NCBI GenBank assembly: GCA_964453115.1
Contig: CAYVRT010000009.1
Coordinates: 41,953-105,952, forward strand
Origin: JAIWNK01 sp964453115
GTDB taxonomy: Bacteria; Chloroflexota; Anaerolineae; Anaerolineales; Anaerolineaceae
Direction of reading: 5' to 3'
DNA length: 64,000 nucleotides
The notes beneath the pieces were generated by a model that saw only the letters and a list, made by a program, of their open reading frames with translations, did no database searches and was not told where the DNA came from. This document shows positions 35,138 to 43,778 of the stretch, one piece after another. The position numbers and the translations under genes were made by a program. Position 1 is the stretch's first letter. Each line of letters starts with the position of its first letter.

Positions 35138-38100
35138 ATGTCCAAAGACAGGTTCACCATTCCCATCGAGTCCATCCTCCCCGACCCCGAATCGCCGACA
35201 CCGGATGAACAACGAATTCCTGCAATGCAAGAGACACCAACCGCCCGGCGCACTCGGCGCTCCAAAACAGCACGTCTCGATGCTCTATCGCAACAGGTTC
35301 ACAGCTTTCTCTCGCAAAGTGAGCAAATTGGCCCCGCTTTGCAGCAAACCGCCATTGCTCTGCGAGACTATCTGGAAATTTACGCCATTCAAATCTACCT
35401 GACCGAGGCGGATGGAAACACGCTCTCACTGCAAGCCATCAGCGCTGAAGAAACCGATGCTATAATCCGCATCGGCATTCGCCTGACAGCAGATGAGCAA
35501 AGTCTGGTCGGACAGGCATTCCTCCACAAACGCCCCATTGAAACATCTGCCGGCATCGGGCTGCGTGGCATCCTGCCTGCCACCCGTTGGCAGCGTTGCA
35601 CACCCATGTTCGCCAGCGGTCGGGTTGTTGGCATCCTTGACATGCAACACACCCAGTCGAATGGTCTGCCTGAACCCGAAACAGAGGTTTTGGAGCCTTT
35701 GCTTGGACAAATGTCACTCGCCATCCAAAATGCACGCCTGCAAAGTGAGCTTCAACAGGCCACCGAGCAAGTGCGGCACCTTTCGCGCCAATCCGCGCGT
35801 CAAGGCTGGGGTGATTATCTGGATGGCATTGAGCGCAACCAACGGATCGGATACACCTTTGACCAACAACAAATCCAGCCAATGAGGGGCAGCCCCCAAA
35901 CCGAGGCGCCGCCCCTCATCCTGCCAATTGATATTTCCGGCGAAACCATTGGCAAGCTCCAAATCGAATCGGCACAGGGCGACCCCTGGAGCGAAGAAGA
36001 CCAAAAACTGCTCAGCGCCTTAGCCGTCACCCTCTCACAACATGTAGATAACCTCCGGCTACTTGACCAGGCTCGTCACTATCAACAAGAGGCAGAAAAG
36101 GCCGTCCGCAGCCTCACCCGTCAGGGCTGGCAAAGCTACACCGAAAGTCTGACCAACGCGGGCTTCACCTATGACCAAGACCGCGTCCAACCTCTGTCAA
36201 ACCCCTCCACCAGCGAAGCACATTTTAGCCTTCCGCTCCAAATCCGCAATCAGTCTATTGGCAACCTGCTAATTGAAGAAGGCGAACTGGATGAAGACAG
36301 TCGCCAAATGGTTGCTGAAATTGGTGAACGCCTCAGCCAGCACCTTGAAGGCCTGCGCCTCAGTCAGCAACGTGAGCAAGCACTTGGCGAAGCTGAAACG
36401 CTCTACACCATCACCACCCGCCTCACAGCCGCAACCAGCATTTCTGACATTCTCACAATCATCTGCGAATCAAGCCGCGCCGACCTGCATTCCGGCATGT
36501 TGTACTCCATCACCACCGATGCGCAAGGACGCCCCGACAGCCTGACCCTGGCCGCCACGTGGCAAGCTGAACATGCCTCCGCCAACAGCATCCCGGTTGG
36601 ACAACGCTTTAGCCTCAATGATCTTCCGTCTGCCCGACAGGCCTTGCAGCACACACCTGACTTGCTTTACATTGAAAACCCACAGGAAAGCCAGTTCGAC
36701 GAAATTGTAGCCACCTTTTTTGCGCGCGGTCAGGCCAATGGCTCAATGGCAATGTTCCCACTCGTTGTCCAAGACCAGTGGATTGGCCTTGCCTTCCTCA
36801 ACTGGGAGAAAATCCTGCGTTTCTCCGAATCGGAGAAACGGCTGCATCGCAATCTGGCCCGACAAGCGGCCATCGTCTTGAACAGCCGGCTGCTCCTGGA
36901 ACAAAGCCGCCAACGCGCCGCAGAATTGGAAGCCGTCGCCCGTCTGAGTGCCACCGCATCCAGCGTATTAAACCCACACGACCTGCTCCAATCCGTCGTC
37001 GAGCTTGCTACTTCCACCTTCGATCTCTATCACAGTCAAATTTATCTCTCTGTAGGACCAGAGATGCTCGACATTGTTGCTGCTTCTGGCACCATTGGTC
37101 AACGTCTGTTGTTGGAAACCCAACCAATTTTCCTTTCAAACACATCCTCCCCAGCAGCCCAGGCAGCTCGCAACCGACGCAGCGTCCTCATCCGTGACCT
37201 ACATGAACAGAGCGGCTACATTCCCCATCCTCTGCTCAGCGCCACCCGCTCCGAACTCTGCGTCCCACTCATCGTTGGCGACCGGCTGCTTGGCATTTTT
37301 GATCTGCAATCCGAATTGCCAGGCACCTTTAACGAAGAAAATGAACGCACCTTCAGCACCCTGGCAGCCCAAATTGCAGTTGCCCTACAAAATGCGGAAT
37401 TATATGCCCAGCAAAAAGCAACCGTAGACAAATTACGCGAACTCGATCAGATGAAAACCGCCTTCCTGGCAAACATGAGCCACGAACTGCGCACCCCCCT
37501 CAACTCAATCCTTGGCTTCACAGATGTGATCACCCTTGGCCTGGATGGACCAACAACCGAAAACATGCTCAATGACTTACGCCTGATCAAAAAGAACGGC
37601 GAGCATCTCCTCTCCCTCATCAACGAAGTACTGGATATGGCAAAGATTGAAGCAGGCAAGATGAGCCTGGTATTTGAGCCATTCAATCTCAGCGAGCTAA
37701 TTGATGAAGTAAGTCAAATCACCATCCCCCTGCTACGCGAACACCATCTGACCTTTGACCGTCACGAAGAAGCACCAAAAGACCTTCAAATCACGGCGGA
37801 CCGTGCCAGAATGCGCCAGGTCTTCATCAATGTTGTTGGCAATGCCGTCAAATTCACCGACAATGGTGGCATCACCGTCAGCACCAAGGTTCAGCAAAAC
37901 AACCTGCGAATTGAATTCAGGGATACAGGGATTGGAATTCCGCCCGACAAACTGGAAATGATTTTTGAATCCTTCAGCCAGGTAGATAGCTCAACCACCC
38001 GTAAAGTAGGCGGCACGGGTTTGGGGTTGCCCATCAGCCGCCGCCTGGTAGAAATGCACGGTGGCCGCCTGTGGGCAGAAAGCACCGGTATTCCGGGCGA

Positions 38101-38140
38101 AGGTTCTCGCTTCATCATTGAGCTTCCCATTGGAGCATAA
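35138..38140 (+). CDS. Multi-GAF sensor histidine kinase
   Basis: A 1000-residue soluble kinase. The N-terminal 40 residues are polar. GAF-like domains lie at about 45-210, 425-600 and 615-775. Between the first two are paired shorter units marked by ROGW-type starts (RQGWGDYLDGIERNQ and RQGWQSYTESLTN), each followed by a partial GAF. HisKA has phosphoacceptor His782 in MSHELRTPLNSILGF. HATPase_c shows NVVGNAVKFTDNGG, DTGIGIPPDKLEMIFESF and GGTGLGLPISRRLVEMHGG. There is no receiver or Hpt domain. CCAGGAG precedes the ATG and the gene follows the giant sensor by 33 bases. The following receiver-containing genes are the obvious phosphotransfer partners. Confidence 0.93.
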   Translation: MSKDRFTIPIESILPDPESPTPDEQRIPAMQETPTARRTRRSKTARLDALSQQVHSFLSQSEQIGPALQQTAIALRDYLEIYAIQIYLTEADGNTLSLQAISAEETDAIIRIGIRLTADEQSLVGQAFLHKRPIETSAGIGLRGILPATRWQRCTPMFASGRVVGILDMQHTQSNGLPEPETEVLEPLLGQMSLAIQNARLQSELQQATEQVRHLSRQSARQGWGDYLDGIERNQRIGYTFDQQQIQPMRGSPQTEAPPLILPIDISGETIGKLQIESAQGDPWSEEDQKLLSALAVTLSQHVDNLRLLDQARHYQQEAEKAVRSLTRQGWQSYTESLTNAGFTYDQDRVQPLSNPSTSEAHFSLPLQIRNQSIGNLLIEEGELDEDSRQMVAEIGERLSQHLEGLRLSQQREQALGEAETLYTITTRLTAATSISDILTIICESSRADLHSGMLYSITTDAQGRPDSLTLAATWQAEHASANSIPVGQRFSLNDLPSARQALQHTPDLLYIENPQESQFDEIVATFFARGQANGSMAMFPLVVQDQWIGLAFLNWEKILRFSESEKRLHRNLARQAAIVLNSRLLLEQSRQRAAELEAVARLSATASSVLNPHDLLQSVVELATSTFDLYHSQIYLSVGPEMLDIVAASGTIGQRLLLETQPIFLSNTSSPAAQAARNRRSVLIRDLHEQSGYIPHPLLSATRSELCVPLIVGDRLLGIFDLQSELPGTFNEENERTFSTLAAQIAVALQNAELYAQQKATVDKLRELDQMKTAFLANMSHELRTPLNSILGFTDVITLGLDGPTTENMLNDLRLIKKNGEHLLSLINEVLDMAKIEAGKMSLVFEPFNLSELIDEVSQITIPLLREHHLTFDRHEEAPKDLQITADRARMRQVFINVVGNAVKFTDNGGITVSTKVQQNNLRIEFRDTGIGIPPDKLEMIFESFSQVDSSTTRKVGGTGLGLPISRRLVEMHGGRLWAESTGIPGEGSRFIIELPIGA

Positions 38141-38175
38141 CATGAAAATCAATCAACAAGGAGCTTTGCAACTGC

Positions 38176-39822
38176 ATGGGTAGACCGATTGCCGCCATTT
38201 GCATGGACTGTGGACGCGGACAGCCCTTTTCTGCATCCATTACAGCACGCTGCCAATCCTGCGGTTCGGAATGGCTTGAGCCACATTATGATTATTTACG
38301 TTTCAAACGAGAAGTATTGCAAGGCTTGCCTGGCCGGCCGCATAATATCTGGCGCTATCAGGATGTACTGCCAATCAACGAACCAGAAGAACTGTCATTC
38401 GTCAATGTGGGCTGGACACCGCTCGAACCTTCCCGGCGCTACGCACAATCTATTGGCCTAAACAAGGTATATTTCAAAGATGAACGCTACGGCCCAACAA
38501 GTTCTTTCAAAGACCGTCAGGCCGTTCTCACCGTTGCTTCGGTTGTAGAAGCCGGTGTACAGGAAATTGTCATTGCCTCAACAGGCAACGCAGCTGTAGC
38601 TTTTGCCGCCGCATGTGCTCGCGCCGGGATCAAGGTGTGGGTTTTTATGACCAGCGAAGTGCCTCAGGAAAAACTGCGCGAGACAGCACTCTTTGGCGCT
38701 GAAGTTGTGCGCGTCAATGGAAGTTATGAGCAGACCAAGCAAATCGCACAAGAATTTGCCAAACAGCGTGGCCTGCCCTTTGAACGCGGCGCCCGAAGCA
38801 TTGCCGCTCGCGAATCCATGAAAACCATTGCCTATGAACTTGTTGAGCAACTTGGCTGGCAGGCACCCGATTGGTATGTACAGGCTGTCAGCGGCGGGCT
38901 TGGCCCCCTTGGAATTTACCGCGGCTTCGAAGAAATGCAGCGCATGGGCCTCATTGACCGAATCCCCAACATTGCCATCTTGCAAGCCGAAGGCTGCGCT
39001 CCAATGGCGCGCGCATTTGAAGCCAACCAGGAAGTTGCCCCACCTGTCCCCTCCACCACTCGCATTGCCATCCTCTCCACTGCCGACCCCGGCAAAACCT
39101 ATACCCTGCTCTATCATCGCCTGAAGGCCACAGGGGGAGCAATGGACTACGTCTCCGATGAGGCTGCATTCACCTCGATGCGCGCCCTGGCAAAAACTGA
39201 GGGCATGGCTGTTGAACCTGCCTCGGCTGTTGCATTTGCCGGGTTTGAAAAACTGGTTGCGCGTGGCATCATCCAAAAAGATCAAACCGTTGTCATCAAC
39301 TGCACCGGACACACCTTCCCTGTTGAAAAACACGTCCTTGGCGACCAATGGAACGTAGACATTGACCTCTCTCGCCTCACCCAGCCAGCCAAAGAAGAAA
39401 TGGTCTCAGCGTTAGATCATTTGGAAGAAAAAACCGTTACCGTCCTGCTCGTAGATGACAACCCTGATGATGCACAACTTGTACGCCGCATCGTCGAAAC
39501 ACTTCAACCCGTCCGCATCCTCTATGCACCCAATGGTCTGGAAGGACTTGCCGAGGCCCGGCAACGACACCCCGATTTAATCATCCTTGATCTGATGATG
39601 CCCAACCTGGATGGCTTCAGCCTGCTGGACGAACTCAAAAGCGATGATCGAACGATGGATATTCCTGTCATCGTCATCTCAGCCAAAGATCTGACCAGTG
39701 AAGAGGTGAAACGCCTGAGCGGAAAAATTGAAGGCATTCACCAAAAAGGTTTATTATCCATTCAAACGCTCCGCACCCAGGTTTCATCGGTGCTGGAAAA
39801 GAAACGCTCTAGAGGAGGCTAA
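38176..39822 (+). CDS. Threonine-synthase-like PLP enzyme fused to a response-regulator receiver domain
   Basis: A 548-residue fusion in one uninterrupted frame. Residues 1-35 are a C-x2-C...C-x2-C zinc ribbon (CMDCGRG, CQSCGS). Residues 60-410 are a fold-type II PLP enzyme of the threonine synthase group: Schiff-base Lys112 in SSFKDRQ, a phosphate-type loop STGNAAVAFAAA near 135, and VSGGLGPLGIYRGF near 240. Residues 425-548 are a CheY-like receiver with acidic pair LLVDDNPDD, phosphoacceptor Asp472 in LILDLMMP, Ser in VIVISAKD and Lys in HQKG. All receiver key residues are present, though Gly replaces the usual Pro after the Lys. Phosphorylation could gate the enzyme, or the enzyme part could serve as an output or ligand-binding domain; both are inference. 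It lies 35 bases after the kinase and 5 bases before another receiver gene. Confidence 0.92.
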   Translation: MGRPIAAICMDCGRGQPFSASITARCQSCGSEWLEPHYDYLRFKREVLQGLPGRPHNIWRYQDVLPINEPEELSFVNVGWTPLEPSRRYAQSIGLNKVYFKDERYGPTSSFKDRQAVLTVASVVEAGVQEIVIASTGNAAVAFAAACARAGIKVWVFMTSEVPQEKLRETALFGAEVVRVNGSYEQTKQIAQEFAKQRGLPFERGARSIAARESMKTIAYELVEQLGWQAPDWYVQAVSGGLGPLGIYRGFEEMQRMGLIDRIPNIAILQAEGCAPMARAFEANQEVAPPVPSTTRIAILSTADPGKTYTLLYHRLKATGGAMDYVSDEAAFTSMRALAKTEGMAVEPASAVAFAGFEKLVARGIIQKDQTVVINCTGHTFPVEKHVLGDQWNVDIDLSRLTQPAKEEMVSALDHLEEKTVTVLLVDDNPDDAQLVRRIVETLQPVRILYAPNGLEGLAEARQRHPDLIILDLMMPNLDGFSLLDELKSDDRTMDIPVIVISAKDLTSEEVKRLSGKIEGIHQKGLLSIQTLRTQVSSVLEKKRSRGG

Positions 39823-39827
39823 AGCTC

Positions 39828-40211
39828 ATGAGTCCACGTATCCTTTGCATTGAAGATAACTCCGATAATATGCTGCTTGCCCAACGCGCCATTCAGGCAC
39901 TGGGCTATGTTTTCATCCCCGCCATGAATGGCGAAACCGGCCTGGAGATTGCCGCCAGAGAACTACCCGATGTCATTCTATTGGACATCAACCTCCCCGA
40001 TATTGACGGCTATGCTGTTGCAGCGCGTCTGCGCTCCAGCGAAAATCAGGCTCTAGCAAACATTCCCATCATCGCCATCACAGCCAATGCTCTCCGCGGC
40101 GATGCAGAAAAAGTGCTGGCAGCTGGCTGCGACATTTACATGTCCAAACCCATCAACATTCAGGAACTGATGACCCGCGTTCAAACCCTTTGCGAGAAGA
40201 AGAGCGAGTAA
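39828..40211 (+). CDS. Single-domain response regulator (CheY/DivK-like)
   Basis: A 127-residue receiver without output domain: acidic pair CIEDNSDN at 8-9, phosphoacceptor Asp53 in ILLDINLPDIDG, Thr in IAITANAL, and Lys107-Pro108. The MTANAL-type switch region resembles DivK and kinase-associated receivers. AGAGGAGG stands before the ATG, just past the previous stop. It probably shuttles phosphate between the upstream kinase and the fusion protein or an unlinked target. Confidence 0.95.
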   Translation: MSPRILCIEDNSDNMLLAQRAIQALGYVFIPAMNGETGLEIAARELPDVILLDINLPDIDGYAVAARLRSSENQALANIPIIAITANALRGDAEKVLAAGCDIYMSKPINIQELMTRVQTLCEKKSE

Positions 40212-40223
40212 GGAAAGCTTTCT

Positions 40224-41438
40224 GTGAACAACAACCGTTACTCCTATCTAACCGAACTGCAATGTTCCGGTTGTGGTCGGCCATACCCCCATAATGAATT
40301 GCAAACATACTGCTCCTTTTGTCAATCTCCGCTCATTGCAATCTACGATCTTCAAGCAATCCGCCGGGAAGTGGACCGCGAGCGCATCGTCCGGCGGCAC
40401 GAGGGCATGTGGCGTTGGCACGAGCTTTTGCCCCTCCAAAAACACGAAAACATTGTTTCGCTGGGAGAAGGCGACACCCCACTGCTCTTTACCCCTCGCT
40501 TGGGCAAGGAGCTTGGCGTGCACAGTTTGCACGTCAAAGATGAAAGTCATAATCCAACAGGCAGTTTCAAAGCACGCGGCATTTCAGCTGCCATCTCAAA
40601 AGCCAAAGAACTCGGCGTTCAAAAAGTCATCATTCCCACCGCTGGCAATGCGGGAGGGGCCATGGCAGCCTATGCCAGTCGCGCCGGGTTACAAGCCCAC
40701 ATCTTCATGCCCAAAGACACCCCGCCCGCCAATGTCCAAGAATGCATCATCACCGGTGCTGGTGTCACCCTCATTGATGGATTAATCAGCGATGCTGCCG
40801 GCATGGCTGGCGAGAAAGCTCGACAAGAAGGCTGGTTTGATGTTTCAACCTTCAAGGAACCCTACCGCGCCGAGGGCAAAAAGGTCATGGGCTATGAAAT
40901 TGCTCAGCATTTTCATTGGAAGCTACCCGATGTCATCATTTACCCAACGGGTGGCGGCACAGGGCTGATTGGCATCTGGAAAGCAATTAATGAATTGGCT
41001 GAACTCGGTTGGCTGCAAACCACCTCGCGCCCCCGCATTGTTGCAGTACAGGCCGAAGGTTGCGCACCCGTTGTCAAGGCCTATCAGGAACATGCCCCCT
41101 TCTGCGATTACTGGCATGGAGCACAAACCATTGCTTCCGGCTTGAGAGTGCCAAAAAGTTTTGCCGATCAACTCATCTTGCGCACACTCCTCGAAAGCAA
41201 CGGCTGTTCCATCTCCGTCAGTGATAGTCAAATCATTCAAGCCCAACGCTTGCTAGCCAGCCGTGAGGGCATCTTTGCCGCCCCAGAAGGCGCAGCAACC
41301 CTTGCAGGGCTTATTCTTCTGCTCCAAAGCGGGTGGATTCACCCCGACGAACAGGTTTTGCTGCTCAACACAGGCACCGGGCTGAAATACATTGAACAAA
41401 TGAACGGGTACGCCAGCATCGAACAAAACAGCCACTAA
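40224..41438 (+). CDS. thrC: Threonine synthase (PLP-dependent, ThrC family)
   Basis: A 404-residue enzyme with an N-terminal zinc ribbon (CSGCGRPY, CSFCQSP). The PLP Lys116 is in NPTGSFKARG, TAGNAGGAMAAYAS forms the phosphate pocket, and YPTGGGTGLIGIWKAI is conserved. It would convert O-phosphohomoserine to threonine. No homoserine pathway gene is adjacent; it ends a signalling operon instead, so a threonine-synthase-like enzyme with another substrate is possible. The start is GTG with AAGGAAAG upstream, 12 bases after the receiver gene. Its end overlaps the convergent PilZ gene by 4 bases. Confidence 0.85.
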   Translation: MNNNRYSYLTELQCSGCGRPYPHNELQTYCSFCQSPLIAIYDLQAIRREVDRERIVRRHEGMWRWHELLPLQKHENIVSLGEGDTPLLFTPRLGKELGVHSLHVKDESHNPTGSFKARGISAAISKAKELGVQKVIIPTAGNAGGAMAAYASRAGLQAHIFMPKDTPPANVQECIITGAGVTLIDGLISDAAGMAGEKARQEGWFDVSTFKEPYRAEGKKVMGYEIAQHFHWKLPDVIIYPTGGGTGLIGIWKAINELAELGWLQTTSRPRIVAVQAEGCAPVVKAYQEHAPFCDYWHGAQTIASGLRVPKSFADQLILRTLLESNGCSISVSDSQIIQAQRLLASREGIFAAPEGAATLAGLILLLQSGWIHPDEQVLLLNTGTGLKYIEQMNGYASIEQNSH

Positions 41439-42121
41439 CCCGGTTGCCCTTTTGCTTTTTGGCGGGCCGCCTCATACAACGCCTGCACTTCTCGCACCAA
41501 TTCGGTGCGCCGGCTGGCAACATATTGCATTACTCGCAACAACTCATCCCCGCGCAAGGCACAAGAAACAGAAATGGAGCAAGGATGATTGGCTGTGCTG
41601 CTTGTTGCATGAATCCGCCCCATCAGGTGAACCGCACCTTCAGGCAAATGCACCAGGCATTTCACCTTCTGCCCAGCGTGAAACCCCGCACAATCCGACA
41701 CCCCGGCCACATCCACCCGCAGCCCACTCATTGAAATATTAATCAGACGGCCAGCACCGCTCAGTGCATCTCCTTCTAACTCCACAGCAATCGGCTGTGC
41801 TGGCTCTACTCGTACCACACGCCGATTACCAAACTGCGGACCTACGCTACTAAACCCCGTCAGGCCTACAAGATCATTTCCAATATCAAAGAATAAAACC
41901 TGAGCGTGCAAGGCTTCAAAAAAATCACTGCCTAGCACCCAGGTTTCTGTTTGATCTAACAAACAAGCGGAAGTAGGAGGTTCAACTTCAAAAACAACCG
42001 CATCACCCTTCACAGAACGAAAATGCGCGCGCGTCGTAAATGGCAACGAGCGATAAAAATTCAACAGAAGTACATCCTTCATCACTTCTTCAATATTTGG
42101 GATGCTTGTCAAAATACTCAT
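41435..42121 (-). CDS. PilZ-domain protein (putative c-di-GMP receptor)
   Basis: A 228-residue protein with an N-terminal beta-rich domain (about 1-100) of the YcgR-N type and a PilZ domain. The c-di-GMP motifs are RRVVRVEP (RxxxR) near 103-107 and NISMSG (NxSxxG) about 30 residues later. The C-terminal 45 residues are helical. PilZ proteins bind c-di-GMP and adjust motility or adhesion. The start was set at 42121, preceded by AGGAGG; a longer frame begins six codons upstream. It follows the AAC(3)-family gene by 23 bases. Confidence 0.85.
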   Translation of the reverse strand: MSILTSIPNIEEVMKDVLLLNFYRSLPFTTRAHFRSVKGDAVVFEVEPPTSACLLDQTETWVLGSDFFEALHAQVLFFDIGNDLVGLTGFSSVGPQFGNRRVVRVEPAQPIAVELEGDALSGAGRLINISMSGLRVDVAGVSDCAGFHAGQKVKCLVHLPEGAVHLMGRIHATSSTANHPCSISVSCALRGDELLRVMQYVASRRTELVREVQALYEAARQKAKGQPG

Positions 42122-42144
42122 CACGAACCTCCTATGCAAAAGCC

Positions 42145-42939
42145 TCAGGCATATTTCTTGCGCAACGAATTGCAGCGCTCACAATCGGGATGATCACAAG
42201 CCAGCGCCAATGGGTCACGCTGCAAAAGTTCAACAATCATCTGCACCATTGGCTGCAACGGCAAAGCCTGCACCAAAGCATTGCCAATCAAAATTGAGCG
42301 CGTCATTCCTTTCAGCCAGGGAGCAGCCTTCTCGAACCCAAGCGAACACCCTGGAAAGTTTGGACATTCACACACCCCACCCGGTGTCAGCGCCCAACGC
42401 ACAAACCCAGCCTGTCCAAAAACCTGCTCAGCATAATGAATACTTGTATTCACTGTCTGATCCACACCCAGAAGCAAAACCCAGCCATCATCCTGCACAA
42501 GCGAGCGAATTGGTGCAAAAGGTTCAGCCAATGTCTGCGTTTGTAAAATCTTTTTCACACCCACGCCAGCAAATGACAAAATGGGATGAATGGAACGCTG
42601 TGCCTGTGCATGTTGCCGCAACCGTTCAGCCACCACCCCCATCATACGATCTGCCGGCATTTCAGGCCGAAAAAACTCCGCCATCTGATTCAAATCGCGC
42701 CCACTACCATACGTCATCCCATTGCCTTCAGGCCCAGTCTCAGGGATCAACATCGTTTTATAAGTAAAGACCGGCATCATCAGCCCACCCAATGTCATCA
42801 ACAAGGCACCGAGAACTGTCTCTGCTCCGCCCCGCACCTCACCAAACGCCGATAAAGACGCGTGCGCAATAACTGGACGATCGCGTTCCAAATCCAATGC
42901 CCGCAGCCCTGCTACCAAATCACGATACGTAACCACCAT
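42145..42939 (-). CDS. AAC(3)-family N-acetyltransferase
   Basis: A 264-residue protein of the aminoglycoside 3-N-acetyltransferase family, with the N-terminal HASLSAFGEVRGGAETVLGAL and the central SRDLNQMAEFFR-type region. HPILSFAGVG corresponds to the conserved HP..S.ava segment, and LLLGVDQTVNTSIHYAEQ carries the conserved His. Chromosomal members often act on other amines, so antibiotic resistance should not be assumed. AAGGGAG precedes the chosen ATG; an ATG nine codons upstream lacks one. The C-terminal CDHPDCERCNSLRKKYA holds three Cys that could bind a metal. Confidence 0.85.
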   Translation of the reverse strand: MVVTYRDLVAGLRALDLERDRPVIAHASLSAFGEVRGGAETVLGALLMTLGGLMMPVFTYKTMLIPETGPEGNGMTYGSGRDLNQMAEFFRPEMPADRMMGVVAERLRQHAQAQRSIHPILSFAGVGVKKILQTQTLAEPFAPIRSLVQDDGWVLLLGVDQTVNTSIHYAEQVFGQAGFVRWALTPGGVCECPNFPGCSLGFEKAAPWLKGMTRSILIGNALVQALPLQPMVQMIVELLQRDPLALACDHPDCERCNSLRKKYA

Positions 42940-43035
42940 CAGCGGCTCCCTTTTAATTAATTTCATCTAACAATAATTATAAACCCAGTTTTGCAAAACC
43001 AGTTCTTTTTTTGTATCATCTTTGTCGAAATTATG

Positions 43036-43064
43036 TTGATATATTTGATAAATTATATTATAAT
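43036..43064 (+). promoter_or_regulatory. sod promoter
   Basis: TTGATA (43036-43041), 17-base spacer, perfect TATAAT (43059-43064), in a very AT-rich stretch. The predicted transcript start is near 43071, leaving a leader of about 28 bases with AAAGGA. Confidence 0.75.
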
Positions 43065-43098
43065 TATAACATAAAAAAGAAAGGATAATCAATTTAAC

Positions 43099-43719
43099 AT
43101 GTCCAAGATATTTACCATCCCTTCGTTGCCCTTTGCTTTCGATGCGCTAGAACCAGCAATTGATGCACGGACAATGGAAATCCATCATAGCAAACACCAT
43201 GCCACCTATGTCACAAACCTGAACAAAGCGCTTGAAACCGCTCCCCAATGGTATGATCACTCAATTGAAAAATTGCTCGCCCATCTCAATGAATTGCCTG
43301 AAGCCATTCGCACAGCCGTTCGCAACAATGGTGGTGGACATTCCAACCACAGTCTATTTTGGGAACTTCTTACCCCTGGCGGCAGCAAATCCCCTGTTGG
43401 GCAGCTCGCCCTGGCAATCACCCAAACCTTTACCTCAACCGATCAATTCATTCAAACGTTTAGCAATGCGGCCCTCACTCGTTTTGGATCCGGATGGGCC
43501 TGGTTGGCCTTAGATGGGAAAAAGCAACTGCATATCTATTCCACCCCTAATCAGGATAGCCCGATCTTTGAAGGGCATACCCCCCTCATTGGTCTTGATG
43601 TCTGGGAACACGCCTACTATCTTCATTACCAGAACCGACGCGCGGATTACATCAAAGCCTTTTGGGATATTTTGAACTGGGATGTTGCTGAGGAAAAATA
43701 CGTCCAGGCCAGCGCCTGA
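43099..43719 (+). CDS. sodA: Superoxide dismutase, Fe/Mn family
   Basis: A 206-residue enzyme with all four metal ligands: His29 in MEIHHSKHH, the His in NHSLFWELL, and Asp and His in DVWEHAYYLHY. The GGGHSNHS and STPNQDSP segments are of the manganese-leaning type, though metal choice cannot be settled by sequence alone. There is no signal peptide, so it is cytoplasmic. Length is normal. It is monocistronic, with its own promoter and a bidirectional terminator. Confidence 0.96.
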   Translation: MSKIFTIPSLPFAFDALEPAIDARTMEIHHSKHHATYVTNLNKALETAPQWYDHSIEKLLAHLNELPEAIRTAVRNNGGGHSNHSLFWELLTPGGSKSPVGQLALAITQTFTSTDQFIQTFSNAALTRFGSGWAWLALDGKKQLHIYSTPNQDSPIFEGHTPLIGLDVWEHAYYLHYQNRRADYIKAFWDILNWDVAEEKYVQASA

Positions 43720-43736
43720 TTTTTTACATCACAAAA

Positions 43737-43770
43737 AAACACCCGCCCTTTCTTCTGAGGGCGGGTGTTT
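43737..43770. terminator. Bidirectional terminator
   Basis: A 13-base perfect stem (43737-43749 and 43758-43770) with an 8-base loop. The minus strand continues with a run of T residues, terminating the lipoprotein-ahcY run. The plus side (TTTCTGTT) can end the sod transcript. Confidence 0.9.
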
Positions 43771-43778
43771 CTGTTAAG

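Noticed and set aside
42145..42939. Acquired aminoglycoside resistance gene
   Set aside because: The protein is of the AAC(3) family, but its neighbours are ordinary chromosomal genes with no mobile element. Many chromosomal members have other roles.
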